A stretch of 64,000 nt of DNA from Acidimicrobiia bacterium (GCA_009835395.1 VXXM01000039.1:1-64000), one strand, 5' to 3'. Shown: positions 42,163 through 53,594, numbered from the stretch's first letter. The notes: generated by a model not told the origin, from the letters alone. Numbers and translations: made by a program.

Positions 42163-43307
42163 GGGGCGGCCCGGACGGCTGGGGTTTCGAGACCCGCTCG
42201 ATCCACGTCGGCCAGGAGCCCGACGAGGCCACTGGAGCCCTCACCGTGCCCATCCACCTGGCCACCACGTTCGTGCAGCCGGCGCCGGGCGAGCACCGGG
42301 GTTTCGAGTACTCGCGCAGCGGCAACCCCACGCGGGCCGCGCTGGAGAGTTGCGTCGCCGGGCTGGAGGGGGCGGCGCACGGTTTCGCCTTCGCCAGCGG
42401 CATGGCCGCGGAGGACGCGGTGCTCCGGCTGCTGCGCCCCGGCGACCACGTGGTGCTCGGCGCCGACGGCTACGGCGGCACCTACCGGCTCATCGCCGCG
42501 GTCTACGGCGAGCGGGGCATCGACTGGACCGCCGTCGACATGACCGACGAGCGGGCGCTGGCCGCCGCCGTCGGGCCCGAGACGCGCCAGGTGTGGCTGG
42601 AGACCCCCACCAATCCCCTGCTCACCGTGGTCGACATCGCGGCGGTGGCCGGCGTCGCACACGCCTCCGGAGCGGTCGTCGTGGCGGACAACACCTTCGC
42701 CACGCCGTACCTGCAGAATCCCCTGGCGCTGGGGGCCGACGTGGTGCTGCATTCGGCGACCAAGTACTTGGGCGGCCATTCCGACGTGGTCGGCGGGTTC
42801 GTGGCGGTGAACGACGACGATCTGGCCGAGCGGCTGGCGTTCGTGCAGAACGCGGCGGGGGCCGTGCCCGCCCCGTTCGACTGCTACATGCTGCTGCGCG
42901 GCGTCAAGACGTTGGGCGTCCGCATGGATCGCCACTGCGACAACGCCGAGGCGGTGGCGACCTTCCTCGAAGGTCATCCGGCTGTGGCGCAGGTGCTGTA
43001 CCCGGGCCTGGCGAGCCATCGGGGCCATGACGTGTCCGTCCGGCAGATGCGCCGGGGCGGCGGGATGGTGTCGGCCGTGGTTGCCGGGGGCGAGGCCGCC
43101 GCCGTGGCCGCCGTGCGTGCCACCAGGGTGTTCCGTCTGGCCGAGTCCCTCGGAGCGGTGGAGTCGCTCATCGAGCAGCCCGCCACCATGACCCACCTCT
43201 CGGTGGCCGACAGCCCTCTGGCAGTGGATCCCGGTCTGCTGCGCCTGTCGGTGGGCATCGAGACCGTCGACGACCTGCTGGCCGACTTGGACCGGGCGCT
43301 GGGATGA
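42159..43307 (+). CDS. Cystathionine gamma-synthase/gamma-lyase (Cys/Met metabolism PLP enzyme)
   Basis: A fold type I PLP enzyme of 382 residues: [21 protein letters not shown], the [13 protein letters not shown] phosphate/PLP-binding region, [29 protein letters not shown] with the cofactor Asp, and the Schiff-base Lys in [12 protein letters not shown]. The ATG overlaps the cystathionine beta-synthase stop, so the two form a transsulfuration operon that would convert homocysteine to cysteine via cystathionine. Lyase function fits the partner best, but gamma-synthase activity on O-succinylhomoserine cannot be excluded by sequence alone. Confidence 0.9.
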   Translation: MRGGPDGWGFETRSIHVGQEPDEATGALTVPIHLATTFVQPAPGEHRGFEYSRSGNPTRAALESCVAGLEGAAHGFAFASGMAAEDAVLRLLRPGDHVVLGADGYGGTYRLIAAVYGERGIDWTAVDMTDERALAAAVGPETRQVWLETPTNPLLTVVDIAAVAGVAHASGAVVVADNTFATPYLQNPLALGADVVLHSATKYLGGHSDVVGGFVAVNDDDLAERLAFVQNAAGAVPAPFDCYMLLRGVKTLGVRMDRHCDNAEAVATFLEGHPAVAQVLYPGLASHRGHDVSVRQMRRGGGMVSAVVAGGEAAAVAAVRATRVFRLAESLGAVESLIEQPATMTHLSVADSPLAVDPGLLRLSVGIETVDDLLADLDRALG

Positions 43308-43341
43308 GCCACCCCGAGCGCGGCGTTGCGGGGCCACGGTC

Positions 43342-43779
43342 GTGATCCCCGTCGAGGCCGTCCGCGGGCTCGTCGGCCGGAAACTCCCCGGTGGGACGTT
43401 CGACCTCGAGCACTACCGCAACTGGCTCACCAACGACGTGATCGGCTCGCCACAGCGGTCCGACGATCTGGCCCACCCCATGTTCTGTTACTACGCGGCC
43501 ATGGGCGGCATGGGCCTGAGCATCGGCGAGCTGTTCGAGTTGGCGCACAGCAGCGGGGACGAGGGCCCCATGTTCGGCGAGTGCGACATGGAGGTGCGCG
43601 AGCCGCTGCGCACCGGCGTGAGCTACGAGGTACGCGGCGTGATCACCGACGTCAAGCGCAAGCAGGGAGGCGCCATTGGCACTTTCGACCTGCTGACGTT
43701 CCGCCTGGAGGTCGTGGCGCCCGGCGGCGAAATCGCCGGCGTGTGCACCAACTCGTTCATCTTTCCGAGGAAGGCATGA
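43342..43779 (+). CDS. MaoC-like hot-dog dehydratase, N-terminal-type subunit
   Basis: A 145-residue hot-dog protein of the FAS1/MaoC-type N-terminal dehydratase group (HPMFCYYAAMGGMGLSI, FGECDMEVREPLRTGVSYEV, VITDVKRKQGGAIGTFD, VCTNSFIFPRKA). In actinobacteria such non-catalytic subunits pair with a catalytic MaoC subunit to hydrate 2-enoyl thioesters, as HadA does with HadB. The start is a GTG at 43342. Its stop overlaps the start of the next gene (ATGA), the probable catalytic partner. It lies 34 bp after the transsulfuration genes, to which there is no metabolic link. Confidence 0.8.
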   Translation: MIPVEAVRGLVGRKLPGGTFDLEHYRNWLTNDVIGSPQRSDDLAHPMFCYYAAMGGMGLSIGELFELAHSSGDEGPMFGECDMEVREPLRTGVSYEVRGVITDVKRKQGGAIGTFDLLTFRLEVVAPGGEIAGVCTNSFIFPRKA

Positions 43780-44210
43780 GCGGCGAGCAAGCGAGCCCCG
43801 GCAAGGCGGAAGTGGGAGACGACCTGCCGGAGATGATCATCGAGTCGGTCAGCGCCGAGAAGATGAAGACCATGGCGGCCCTGCTGGGCGATCCCAACAC
43901 GATTCACTGGGACGTCGACGACGTGCGCCGGCTGGGCCTGGGAGACCGGCCGGTGAACCAGGGGCCCAACAACATGGGCTACGTGATCGACATGCTGGCG
44001 GACTGGGCCGGCGACCCCGCCAACTTCCGTCGCCTGAAGGTGCGCTTCCTGGGCAACGTCTTCGCCGAGGACCGCCTCGTGGCCGGCGGCAAGGTCACCG
44101 CCGTGCGTCCGAGCCCCGACGGCCGACTCGTGGACTGCGACGTGTGGTTGGCCCGCGACGGCACCGAACCGGTCCTCGCCGGCACCGCAACCGTCCTGCT
44201 ACCCGGGTAA
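43776..44210 (+). CDS. MaoC-like (R)-specific enoyl hydratase/dehydratase, catalytic-type subunit
   Basis: A 144-residue MaoC/hydratase-2 protein. The ALLGDPNTIHWDVDDVRRLG segment carries the Asp and His of the 'GDxNPxH' catalytic motif, in the order D-P-N-x-I-H, then the PVNQGPNNMGYVIDML helix. The ATG at 43776 overlaps the upstream hot-dog gene stop, so the two products probably form a heterodimer acting on unsaturated acyl thioesters. The same frame stays open upstream but only as an out-of-frame shadow of the partner gene. Confidence 0.82.
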   Translation: MSGEQASPGKAEVGDDLPEMIIESVSAEKMKTMAALLGDPNTIHWDVDDVRRLGLGDRPVNQGPNNMGYVIDMLADWAGDPANFRRLKVRFLGNVFAEDRLVAGGKVTAVRPSPDGRLVDCDVWLARDGTEPVLAGTATVLLPG

Positions 44211-44245
44211 CCCCGCCTGCTTCTGGGTTCCCCGGCTCCGGGCGG

Positions 44246-45361
44246 TCAGTTCAGGCAGACCGCCGGCGCGGTGTAGGGGAGGCCCAGGGACTCGGCGACG
44301 GCGGGTTCGGTGATGCGGCCCCGGTACACGTTGAGGCCGTCGCGCAGGCCGGTGTCGGCGCGCATCGCCGCCACCGGGCCCTCTTCCGCGATCCGGAGCA
44401 CGTAAGGGAGGGTGGCGTTGTTGAGCGCCAGCGTGGAGGTGCGCGGCACGGCGCCGGGCATGTTGGCGACGCAATAGTGCACGACACCTTCGGCGGTGAA
44501 CGTCGGGTCGGCGTGGGTGGTGGGTTGCGAGGTGGCCGCGCAACCGCCCTGGTCGATTGCCACGTCCACGACCACCGAGCCGGGCCGCATCTCCTTCACC
44601 ATCTGCTCGGTGATCAGCCGCGGCGCCCGGGCGCCGCGCAGCAGCACCGCCCCGACGACGAGGTCGGCGCCGGTCACGGCCCGCTCGAGGGCGGGCGGGC
44701 TGGAGTAGAGGGTCGTCAGGGCCGGCCCGAAGCGCGCGGCGAGCTTCTCCAACACCACGGGATCCCTGTCCAGCACGGTGACATCGGCGCCGAGCCCGAG
44801 CGCCATCTGGATGGCGTTGCTGCCCACCACCCCGCCGCCGAGGACCACGACCGGGGCGGCGGCGACGCCGGGCACGCCTCCCAGCAGCACACCCCTGCCG
44901 CCGGCGGCACCTTCGAGGCAATGGGCGCCGGCTTGGATGGACATCCGGCCCGCCACCTGTGACATCGGTGCCAGCAGAGGCAACCGGCCGGCGCTGTCGG
45001 TGACCGACTCGTAGGCGATGGCGGTGGCGCCGCTCGCCAGGAGCTCCGATGCCTGCTCGGGGTCCGCCGCCAGGTGCAGGTAGGTGAACAGCGTGTGGTC
45101 GGGGCGCAGGCGGGCACGTTCGACGGCCTGCGGCTCCTTGACCTTGACGATCAACTCGGCGACGTCGAAGACCCCGTCCGCGCGCGCCACGACCGTCGCC
45201 CCCCCGGCGGCGTAGTCCTCGTCGCTGAATCCGGCGCCGGCGCCGGCGTGGTGCTCGACGAAAACGTCGTGGCCCCGGGCGCTCAACTCCTGCACGCTGT
45301 CAGGCGTCAGCCCGACGCGCCGCTCCTCGTTCTTGATCTCCTTCGGGACGCCGATACGCAT
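44246..45361 (-). CDS. ald: Alanine dehydrogenase
   Basis: An NAD-dependent enzyme converting alanine to pyruvate and ammonia, or the reverse. The 371-residue product has the family start MRIGVPKEIKNEERRVGLTP (substrate Arg15), the catalytic Lys in ELIVKVKEPQ, the His in FTYLHLAADPEQ, the Rossmann VVVLGGGVVGSNAIQMALGLGADVTVLD, and the VAIDQGGCAATSQPTTH active-site block with Asp. AAGGAGG 5 nt before ATG 45361 decides the start over a GTG two codons upstream. The divergent Lrp/AsnC gene and the CTAGTG array between them indicate amino-acid-responsive control, as with AldR-ald in mycobacteria. Confidence 0.95.
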   Translation of the reverse strand: MRIGVPKEIKNEERRVGLTPDSVQELSARGHDVFVEHHAGAGAGFSDEDYAAGGATVVARADGVFDVAELIVKVKEPQAVERARLRPDHTLFTYLHLAADPEQASELLASGATAIAYESVTDSAGRLPLLAPMSQVAGRMSIQAGAHCLEGAAGGRGVLLGGVPGVAAAPVVVLGGGVVGSNAIQMALGLGADVTVLDRDPVVLEKLAARFGPALTTLYSSPPALERAVTGADLVVGAVLLRGARAPRLITEQMVKEMRPGSVVVDVAIDQGGCAATSQPTTHADPTFTAEGVVHYCVANMPGAVPRTSTLALNNATLPYVLRIAEEGPVAAMRADTGLRDGLNVYRGRITEPAVAESLGLPYTAPAVCLN

Positions 45362-45389
45362 GACCACCTCCTTCGTCCTGTTCCTAGCA

Positions 45390-45487
45390 ATGATAGTGCT
45401 CTGTGAGACCCACTAACAAGTCAGCTAGTGTGTATGAATCTCAACTAGTGCACAAGATTTGCGTTATCTAGTGAATTAGCGCATAAT
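45390..45487. promoter_or_regulatory. Divergent ald/lrp promoter region with repeated CTAGTG sites
   Basis: CTAGTG occurs at 45425, 45445 and 45468, with ATAGTG at 45393 and an inverted TTAGTG (CACTAA) at 45411; spacings are about two helical turns. Leftward ald promoter: TTGTTA (plus 45414-45419), 18 bp, TATCAT (plus 45390-45395). Rightward lrp promoter: TTGCGT (45459), 17 bp, CATAAT (45482-45487), 7 nt before the ATG. One site lies inside the lrp spacer, fitting autoregulation. Confidence 0.65.
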
Positions 45488-45494
45488 ACTCGCC

Positions 45495-45956
45495 ATGGAG
45501 TCGCTGGATGCCACGGATCGGCAGATCTTGAACGAGTTGCAGAGCGACGGTCGCGTGTCGCATGCCGAGCTGGCCGCGCGAGTCGGCCTGTCCACCTCGG
45601 CGTGCCACCGGCGGGTGCGACGCCTGGAGGCCGGCGGCTTCATCGCCGGGTACGCGATGATCGTGAACCGCAAGGCCATCGGACGCGACCTCGACGTGTT
45701 CGTGGAGGTGTCGCTGCTCAGCCAGAGCAAGGAGTCGTTACGGCTCTTCGAATCGGAAGTGGGGGACTGCCCCGAGGTGTTGTCCTGTCACCTGGTGGCC
45801 GGCGACGCCGACTACCTGCTGCACCTGGCGGTCAAGGACCACCGCGACTTCGAACGCATCTTCAACCGCTACCTGTCGCGCTTCACCGGCGTGTCGCGGC
45901 TGCGGTCCAGCTTCGCCATCCGCACCGTCCACGAGACCACCCGCCACGTGCTGTAG
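45495..45956 (+). CDS. Lrp/AsnC-family transcriptional regulator
   Basis: A 153-residue feast-famine regulator. The N-terminal winged helix (LDATDRQILNELQSDGRVSH, AELAARVGLSTSACHRRVRRLEAGGFI) is followed by the RAM ligand domain (VEVSLLSQSKESLRLFESEV, VLSCHLVAGDADYLLHLAVKDHRDFERI). The divergent alanine dehydrogenase gene is the likely target and alanine the likely ligand, as with AldR of mycobacteria and related Lrp proteins. There is no SD; a CATAAT -10 lies 7 nt before the ATG, so the transcript may be leaderless. The operator array lies directly upstream. Confidence 0.92.
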   Translation: MESLDATDRQILNELQSDGRVSHAELAARVGLSTSACHRRVRRLEAGGFIAGYAMIVNRKAIGRDLDVFVEVSLLSQSKESLRLFESEVGDCPEVLSCHLVAGDADYLLHLAVKDHRDFERIFNRYLSRFTGVSRLRSSFAIRTVHETTRHVL

Positions 45957-45966
45957 CGAGGCTCCG

Positions 45967-45989
45967 ACCGGGCGTCCAACGGCCCCGGT
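45967..45989. terminator. Hairpin between convergent lrp and amidohydrolase genes
   Basis: ACCGGG (45967-45972) pairs with CCCGGT (45984-45989) over an 11-nt loop, in the 37-bp convergent gap. The stem is short; a bidirectional terminator is plausible. Confidence 0.35.
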
Positions 45990-45993
45990 GACC

Positions 45994-47355
45994 TCAGCCG
46001 TAGGCCCGCTCGTAGGTGAGGATCTGTTCGGCCCAGTTGCGCACCTTGTCGCCGGGGATCGGCCCGTGCGCCGGCCAGGGGCCGCTGAGGTCCACTCGCC
46101 GGCCCCGGCTGATGACCTCGGCGATGCGGCGGCGGTCGTTCAGCAGCCGGATGTCGGCAAGCGGATCGCCGTCGAGCACCAGCACGTCGGCAACGCGGCC
46201 CTCGGTTATGGTGCCGATGCGGCCCTCGAGCCGCATGGCGATGGCCCCGTTGGCGGTGGCGCAGACGATGGCTTCCATGGGGCTGAGGCCCAGCTCGTTC
46301 ACGAGGATCTCGGCCTCCCGGCCGTGCCAGTGCCCGTAGGGGGTGAGGGCGAACCCGGCCTCGGAACCGCACAGCAGCGGGACACCGGCGTCGTAGGCGG
46401 CGCGCATCATCTTGGCGGTGGCGGCGATCTCGCCCCGGAAGATGTCCTCCATGCCGGCGCCGGCCCCCACCGCAGAGCCGAAGTCCGCCAGATTCGCAAG
46501 GAACGTGAAGGTCGGGCAGAGGGCGCTGCCCGACTCGATTACCGCCTCGAGCCCCTCGGCATCCATGAAGGAGGCGTGCAGCAGCATGTCCACGCCGGCC
46601 TCCGCGCAGGCGGTGACGCTCTCGGGGCTGCGGCAGTGCGCCATCACCGAGGTGCCGAGTTCGTGGGCCGTGTCGCAGACCGCCCGCAACTCGTCACGAC
46701 TCCATCCCAGCACCTCGCCGGACCGCCCGGGCAGCAGCCCCGTGGCGTGGATCTTGATCCAGTCGGCGCCGTACTTGATGTGCCGGCGGGTCCACATCAC
46801 GGCCTCGTCGAGGGAGTTGACCACTTGGGCGTAGCCCACTACGCCCTCGTCGGGGATGAGCCGCCCGGCCGTGCCGCCGACGGCCGTGACCAGCGCCTGC
46901 ACGCCGGTGCTGATGCGCGGACCTGCCACGACGCCGGCCTCGACGGCGTTGCGCAGCGACGGGCCCATGGAGAACAGGGTGTCGGGGTCGCAGTAGGCAG
47001 TGACCCCCGCCCGCAGCATCTTGGTGAGATTCTGGCCGGCCACCAGCGCGGCGGTGGCCGGATCGCGGTGGAAGAAGAGCTCGTCGTTGGACTGCACGTC
47101 GTCGAAGGTGGCGTGGCAGTGGGCGTCGATGAGCCCAGGCATGACCGTCCGGCCGCCGGCGTCGACGTGCTCGGCGCCGGCGCTCGCGGCCTCGGCGGCT
47201 CCTGGCCCGACCACCTCGATGTTGTCGCCCCGCAGCAGCACGCCGGGATTCGGCCGTGCCGGCGCGCCGGTGGCGTCGATGAGGGTGCCGCCGGAGATGA
47301 GGATCTCGCCGCCGCCGGCGCGGGACGCTTCGTCGCTTGTCGCCGGTGTGCTCAT
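45994..47355 (-). CDS. Metal-dependent amidohydrolase family protein
   Basis: An imidazolonepropionase/Xaa-Pro-dipeptidase-like amidohydrolase (453 residues) with a urease-like metal site: HxH in IDAHCHATFD, the carboxylated-Lys candidate in DWIKIHATG, His in VMAHCRS and LLHASFMD, and GSEAGFALTPYGHWHG, where Glu stands at the position usually held by a catalytic Asp. The C-terminal GRIGTITEGRVADVLVLDGDPL is the family's small beta-domain. The ATG at 47355 (MSTPATSDEASRAGG) precedes the conserved ILISGGTLIDATG strand. Substrate unknown; cyclic amides, acyl-amino acids and dipeptides are family options. Confidence 0.85.
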   Translation of the reverse strand: MSTPATSDEASRAGGGEILISGGTLIDATGAPARPNPGVLLRGDNIEVVGPGAAEAASAGAEHVDAGGRTVMPGLIDAHCHATFDDVQSNDELFFHRDPATAALVAGQNLTKMLRAGVTAYCDPDTLFSMGPSLRNAVEAGVVAGPRISTGVQALVTAVGGTAGRLIPDEGVVGYAQVVNSLDEAVMWTRRHIKYGADWIKIHATGLLPGRSGEVLGWSRDELRAVCDTAHELGTSVMAHCRSPESVTACAEAGVDMLLHASFMDAEGLEAVIESGSALCPTFTFLANLADFGSAVGAGAGMEDIFRGEIAATAKMMRAAYDAGVPLLCGSEAGFALTPYGHWHGREAEILVNELGLSPMEAIVCATANGAIAMRLEGRIGTITEGRVADVLVLDGDPLADIRLLNDRRRIAEVISRGRRVDLSGPWPAHGPIPGDKVRNWAEQILTYERAYG

Positions 47356-47437
47356 GGTGCGGTCGCTCCCGGACGGCGGTCGGGACCGGATCAGTTTATC
47401 CTCGCGGGGAATTCCGGCCCCGATCGAAGGAGCGGCC

Positions 47438-47731
47438 ATGATCCGCCACTGCGTGCTGTTCAAGTGGAACGACGAAGTCGACGACGCCCAACGGGCGGCG
47501 TTCGTGGAGGGCCTCGTGGGGTTGCTCGAGACGCACGAGGCCGTACGGGGCTATGCCCACGGCGACGACGCCGCCATCAACGCCGGCAACCACGACTACG
47601 CCGTGACGGTTGACTTCGACGACGAAGCGGGCTTCGTCTCCTACCGCGACGACGGCGGCCACCAGGCCTTCATCGCCTCCAGGGTGCGCCCCATCCTCGA
47701 GAGCCGGGCCGCAGTTCAGTTCGAGTACTGA
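47438..47731 (+). CDS. Dabb-family (stress-responsive A/B barrel) protein
   Basis: A 97-residue dimeric alpha/beta-barrel protein: MIRHCVLFKWNDEVDDAQRA, LETHEAVRGYAHGDD, YAVTVDFDDEAGFVSYRDDGGHQAF, then the ESRAAVQFEY strand. The Dabb fold occurs in plant stress proteins and in small decarboxylase/cyclase helpers; no specific reaction can be assigned. GAAGGAG 5 nt before the ATG is a strong SD. It is divergent from the amidohydrolase gene. Confidence 0.85.
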   Translation: MIRHCVLFKWNDEVDDAQRAAFVEGLVGLLETHEAVRGYAHGDDAAINAGNHDYAVTVDFDDEAGFVSYRDDGGHQAFIASRVRPILESRAAVQFEY

Positions 47732-47876
47732 GATGCCGCCCCGGCCGGTGCCGGGGAACCAGCGGACCGCGCCGGAGGCTCGACCGGCGAGCCCCTGATC
47801 ACAGAGCGCCCCTGATCGCAGAACGCGGTGTCCAACCACGCCCCGGTCGCCGCGGGGCTGGTGTGGTCGGTGGTGC

Positions 47877-47882
47877 TAGTGT
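47877..47882 (+). promoter_or_regulatory. Candidate -10 (TAGTGT) of ftsK
   Basis: TAGTGT fits TAnnnT and lies 8 nt before the ATG at 47891 with no SD between, as in hrcA and cbs. It helps decide against the in-frame GTG at 47828, which lies upstream of it. Confidence 0.4.
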
Positions 47883-47890
47883 TGGCAACG

Positions 47891-50350
47891 ATGGCAAAGT
47901 CCCCTTCGGGAGCCAATCGGTCTGACGCGCCCCCGCGCGGCTCGAAACCGCCCGCGCGCGGCGGCAATGCGGGCGCCGGAGCCCCACCCGAGGAGCCGTC
48001 GGCCCTCGCCGGCTTCTACCGGGCGTATCGAGCCGAGATCTGGGGGCTCCTGGCCTTCGTGCTGGCCCTGCTCAGCGCGCTGGGTGTCTACGGCGACTTC
48101 GGCGGGCTCGTCGGGACGGCGTTCCGGCGCGCCGCGGGTGTGACCGTCGGCTGGGGGCGGTTGCTGGTGCCTCCGGCGCTGGCCGCGGTGGGCGTCCTGC
48201 TGGTCGTGGGCCGTTCTCGTCCACCGACCGAGAGCGATGACGACCGGCGACCCTCGGTGCGCATTCTGGGGGGTTGCCTGGTCATGACGGCGCTCGCCGG
48301 CATCCTCCATCTCGCTGCGGGCCGTCCGACCTGGGGCGACGGGCTGGCAGACTTCGAGGGCGCCGGCGGTTACGTGGGTTTCGCCTCCGGCGGTGCCCTC
48401 GCACTGCTGGCCGGGGTTGCCGGCGCGGTGGTCGTGCTGGTGGCGATCGGTCTGTTGGGATGGTTGGCCCTCAGCGGCATGTCCCTCGGCACCGTGGCCC
48501 GCGGGGTCTGGTGGGGCCTGCGCCGGGTGGGACTGGGTCTGGCTGCTGTGATCCGCCTCGTGGTGTCCGACCGGCGCTCGGAGCCGGAGGAAGACCCCGC
48601 AGACGACGCCGGCACGGCTGACGGCACGGTCGGCGGACCGGCTCCGGAGGGGGAGACCACCTCCGGTGAGCGGCTGCCGGGCGCCGCGGGGCAGCCGCCG
48701 GTGGCGCTCCCCGCCGCGGCGCCCCTGTCGGGCGGTCCGCGGCCCGCCGAGCAGGCACCTCCGCCCGCCGAGCCTTCCGGAGAGGCCCGCCCGGGACGCG
48801 CACCGGCGGCAGCGGCGGCGCAGGTGGCTGCGGTCGGGGATGACAGCGGCCAGTGGCGCCGCCCCAACCTGGGGATCCTGAAGCGCACGCCCGCCCAGGA
48901 GGTGGATGGTCGCCTCATCAGCGAGCGCGGGCGAGCGCTGGAGGCCGCACTCGCCGCGCACGGCGTGGAGGCCACCCTGGCCGACGTTGTCGTGGGCCCC
49001 ACTGTCAGCCGCTATGAGCTGGTTCTAGCCGAGGGGGTGAAGGTGGCCAGGATCACCGCGCTGTCCCGCGACATCGCCTATGCGCTGGCCTCGGCCGAGG
49101 TGCGCATTCTCGCTCCGATCCCCGGCCGGCAGGCCATCGGTGTGGAGGTTCCCAACCCGGCGCGCCACGCGGTGACGCTCGGCGACATTCTGGCCTCGGA
49201 GGCGGCGGCGGCCGCCTCCCATCCTCTCGATGTGGCCCTCGGGCGCGACATCACCGGGCAGGCCGTCATGGCCAACCTGGGGCGGATGCCGCACATCCTC
49301 ATCGCCGGTGCGACCGGGTCGGGCAAGTCGTCCAGCCTCAACTCGATCATCACGACGATCCTGATGCGCTGCACGCCCGAGCAGGTGCGGCTGATCCTGG
49401 TGGATCCCAAGATGGTGGAGATGCGGCAGTACGCCAACGTGCCGCACCTGCTGACCCAGCCCGTCATCGATCCGAAGAAGGCGGCCAACGCCCTCGGCTG
49501 GGCCGTGCGGGAGATGGAGCGCCGCTACGAACTGCTGTCCCGGGTGGGCTGCCGCGACATCACCGGCTACAACGAGATGTACGAGGCGTCGCTGGCCGGT
49601 GACGGCGAGGCGGCGGGCGACGACGAGGACGAGGTGCTGAAGCGGCTGCCGTTCATCGTCATCGTCGTGGACGAGCTGTCGGATCTCATGATGGTCGCCC
49701 CGCGCGAGGTGGAGGACGCCATCTGGCGGCTGGCGCAGATGGCCCGTGCCGTGGGGGTGCATCTCGTGATCGCCACGCAGCGACCCTCCACGAACGTCAT
49801 CACCGGGGTCATCAAGGCCAACATCCCGGCCCGCATGGCGATGTCGGTGTCGAGCCTCACCGACAGCCGGGTCATCCTCGACCAGGCCGGCGCGGAGCGG
49901 CTCGTGGGCAACGGTGACATGCTGCTGCTGGACGGCACCGCGGGGACGCCCCGACGCATCCAGGGTGCCTGGGTCAGCGAGGAGGAGATCCGTCGCGTGA
50001 CCGCTGTCTGGCGCCGCCAGAACGTCCGCCGGTCCGAGCCCGAGGCGATCACCGCGGAGGATCTGGCGACGCCGAGCGTGGTGGGGAACCGCGACTCGGG
50101 CGATCCCGACGACGACGAGTTACTGGAGGCGGCCATGGAGTTGGTGGTGGACAGCCAACTCGGTTCCACCTCCATGCTGCAGCGCAAGCTGCGTGTGGGC
50201 TTCGCCCGGGCCGGGCGTCTCATGGATCTGCTGGAGCAGCGCGGGGTCGTCGGTCCCTCAGAGGGATCCAAGGCCCGCGAGGTGCTCATGACTCCACAGG
50301 AGTTCGCCACCGAGCAGGCCGCTGCCCATCGAGTTGGCGGGAGTTCGTAG
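47891..50350 (+). CDS. ftsK: DNA translocase FtsK/SpoIIIE
   Basis: A septal DNA pump (819 residues) that moves chromosome ends out of the closing septum. An N-terminal membrane region has about four hydrophobic spans (around residues 45-215), then a Pro/Ala-rich linker, and the motor from about 320: AHGVEATLADVVVGPTVSRYELVLA, Walker A GATGSGKSSSLNS, Walker B VIVVDELSDLMM, and ATQRPSTNVITGVIKANIPARMAMSVSS. The C-terminal gamma winged helix (STSMLQRKLRVGFARAGRLMDLLE) reads KOPS-like sites. Start by the -10 hexamer argument. The TAG stop is followed 9 nt later by ybaK. Confidence 0.93.
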   Translation: MAKSPSGANRSDAPPRGSKPPARGGNAGAGAPPEEPSALAGFYRAYRAEIWGLLAFVLALLSALGVYGDFGGLVGTAFRRAAGVTVGWGRLLVPPALAAVGVLLVVGRSRPPTESDDDRRPSVRILGGCLVMTALAGILHLAAGRPTWGDGLADFEGAGGYVGFASGGALALLAGVAGAVVVLVAIGLLGWLALSGMSLGTVARGVWWGLRRVGLGLAAVIRLVVSDRRSEPEEDPADDAGTADGTVGGPAPEGETTSGERLPGAAGQPPVALPAAAPLSGGPRPAEQAPPPAEPSGEARPGRAPAAAAAQVAAVGDDSGQWRRPNLGILKRTPAQEVDGRLISERGRALEAALAAHGVEATLADVVVGPTVSRYELVLAEGVKVARITALSRDIAYALASAEVRILAPIPGRQAIGVEVPNPARHAVTLGDILASEAAAAASHPLDVALGRDITGQAVMANLGRMPHILIAGATGSGKSSSLNSIITTILMRCTPEQVRLILVDPKMVEMRQYANVPHLLTQPVIDPKKAANALGWAVREMERRYELLSRVGCRDITGYNEMYEASLAGDGEAAGDDEDEVLKRLPFIVIVVDELSDLMMVAPREVEDAIWRLAQMARAVGVHLVIATQRPSTNVITGVIKANIPARMAMSVSSLTDSRVILDQAGAERLVGNGDMLLLDGTAGTPRRIQGAWVSEEEIRRVTAVWRRQNVRRSEPEAITAEDLATPSVVGNRDSGDPDDDELLEAAMELVVDSQLGSTSMLQRKLRVGFARAGRLMDLLEQRGVVGPSEGSKAREVLMTPQEFATEQAAAHRVGGSS

Positions 50351-50353
50351 GCT
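50348..50353 (+). promoter_or_regulatory. Weak candidate -10 (TAGGCT) of ybaK
   Basis: TAGGCT is 6 nt before the ybaK GTG but its TAG is the ftsK stop codon, so the match may be chance. Confidence 0.2.
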
Positions 50354-50359
50354 GAGCCG

Positions 50360-50854
50360 GTGAGCAGAGCTGTCGACCGGTTCGCGGCGGCGGCTGCCGA
50401 CCTCGGCGTGGAGTTGCGTGTCACCCGCTATCCCACCGGGACCCGGACCGCCCGGGAGGCGGCCGAGGCGGTGGGCTGCGAGCTGGCCCAGATCGTCAAG
50501 TCGTTGGTATTCGTGACCGGCGGGCGGGTCGTCGTCGCCCTGGTCTCCGGCGCCGACAGGGTTGACACCGGACGCCTGGGCGCCGCCGCTGGCGCCGGCG
50601 ATGCCAGGCAGGCCCGGGCCGAGGAGGTCGCCGAGGCAACGGGGTTCTCCATCGGCGGCGTGCCACCCTTCGGCCACGCCCGCAGGCTGGAGACCTTCCT
50701 GGACCGGCGGCTGCTGGACTTCGAGGAGGTGTGGGCGGCGGCAGGCGCGCCCGACGCCTGCTTCCCGATCGCTCCGGGCGAACTGGCGCGGCTCGCCGAG
50801 GCCTCCGTCGTCGACGTCGCCGCCGGCGCGGTGAGCGGGCCCGCTGCTTCGTAG
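50360..50854 (+). CDS. ybaK: YbaK/EbsC-family aminoacyl-tRNA deacylase
   Basis: A 164-residue editing-domain protein related to the INS domain of prolyl-tRNA synthetase; such proteins hydrolyse mischarged tRNA(Pro) (Cys- or Ala-tRNA). The key Lys is in CELAQIVKSLVFV, followed by VVVALVSGADRVDTGRL, ATGFSIGGVPPFGHA and LDRRLLDFEEVWAAAG. The GTG at 50360 is close to the ftsK stop. It lies between ftsK and secA and is probably co-transcribed. Which mischarged tRNA it clears cannot be read from the sequence. Confidence 0.86.
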   Translation: MSRAVDRFAAAAADLGVELRVTRYPTGTRTAREAAEAVGCELAQIVKSLVFVTGGRVVVALVSGADRVDTGRLGAAAGAGDARQARAEEVAEATGFSIGGVPPFGHARRLETFLDRRLLDFEEVWAAAGAPDACFPIAPGELARLAEASVVDVAAGAVSGPAAS

Positions 50855-50857
50855 ACT
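50852..50857 (+). promoter_or_regulatory. Weak candidate -10 (TAGACT) of secA
   Basis: TAGACT is 10 nt before the secA ATG, but its TAG is the ybaK stop codon, so the match may be chance. Confidence 0.2.
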
Positions 50858-50867
50858 CGACGCGGAC

Positions 50868-53594
<2,727 letters not shown>

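Noticed and set aside
45994-47355. Amidohydrolase inactivated by Glu in place of the usual Asp (GSEAG)
   Set aside because: All other metal ligands are intact, and my recollection is that related actinobacterial proteins also have GSESG/GSEAG, so this looks like a subfamily trait rather than loss of function.
47760-47825. Short imperfect tandem repeat (GCCCCTGATC twice) before ftsK
   Set aside because: Only two inexact copies of about 17 bp; too little to support a functional element.
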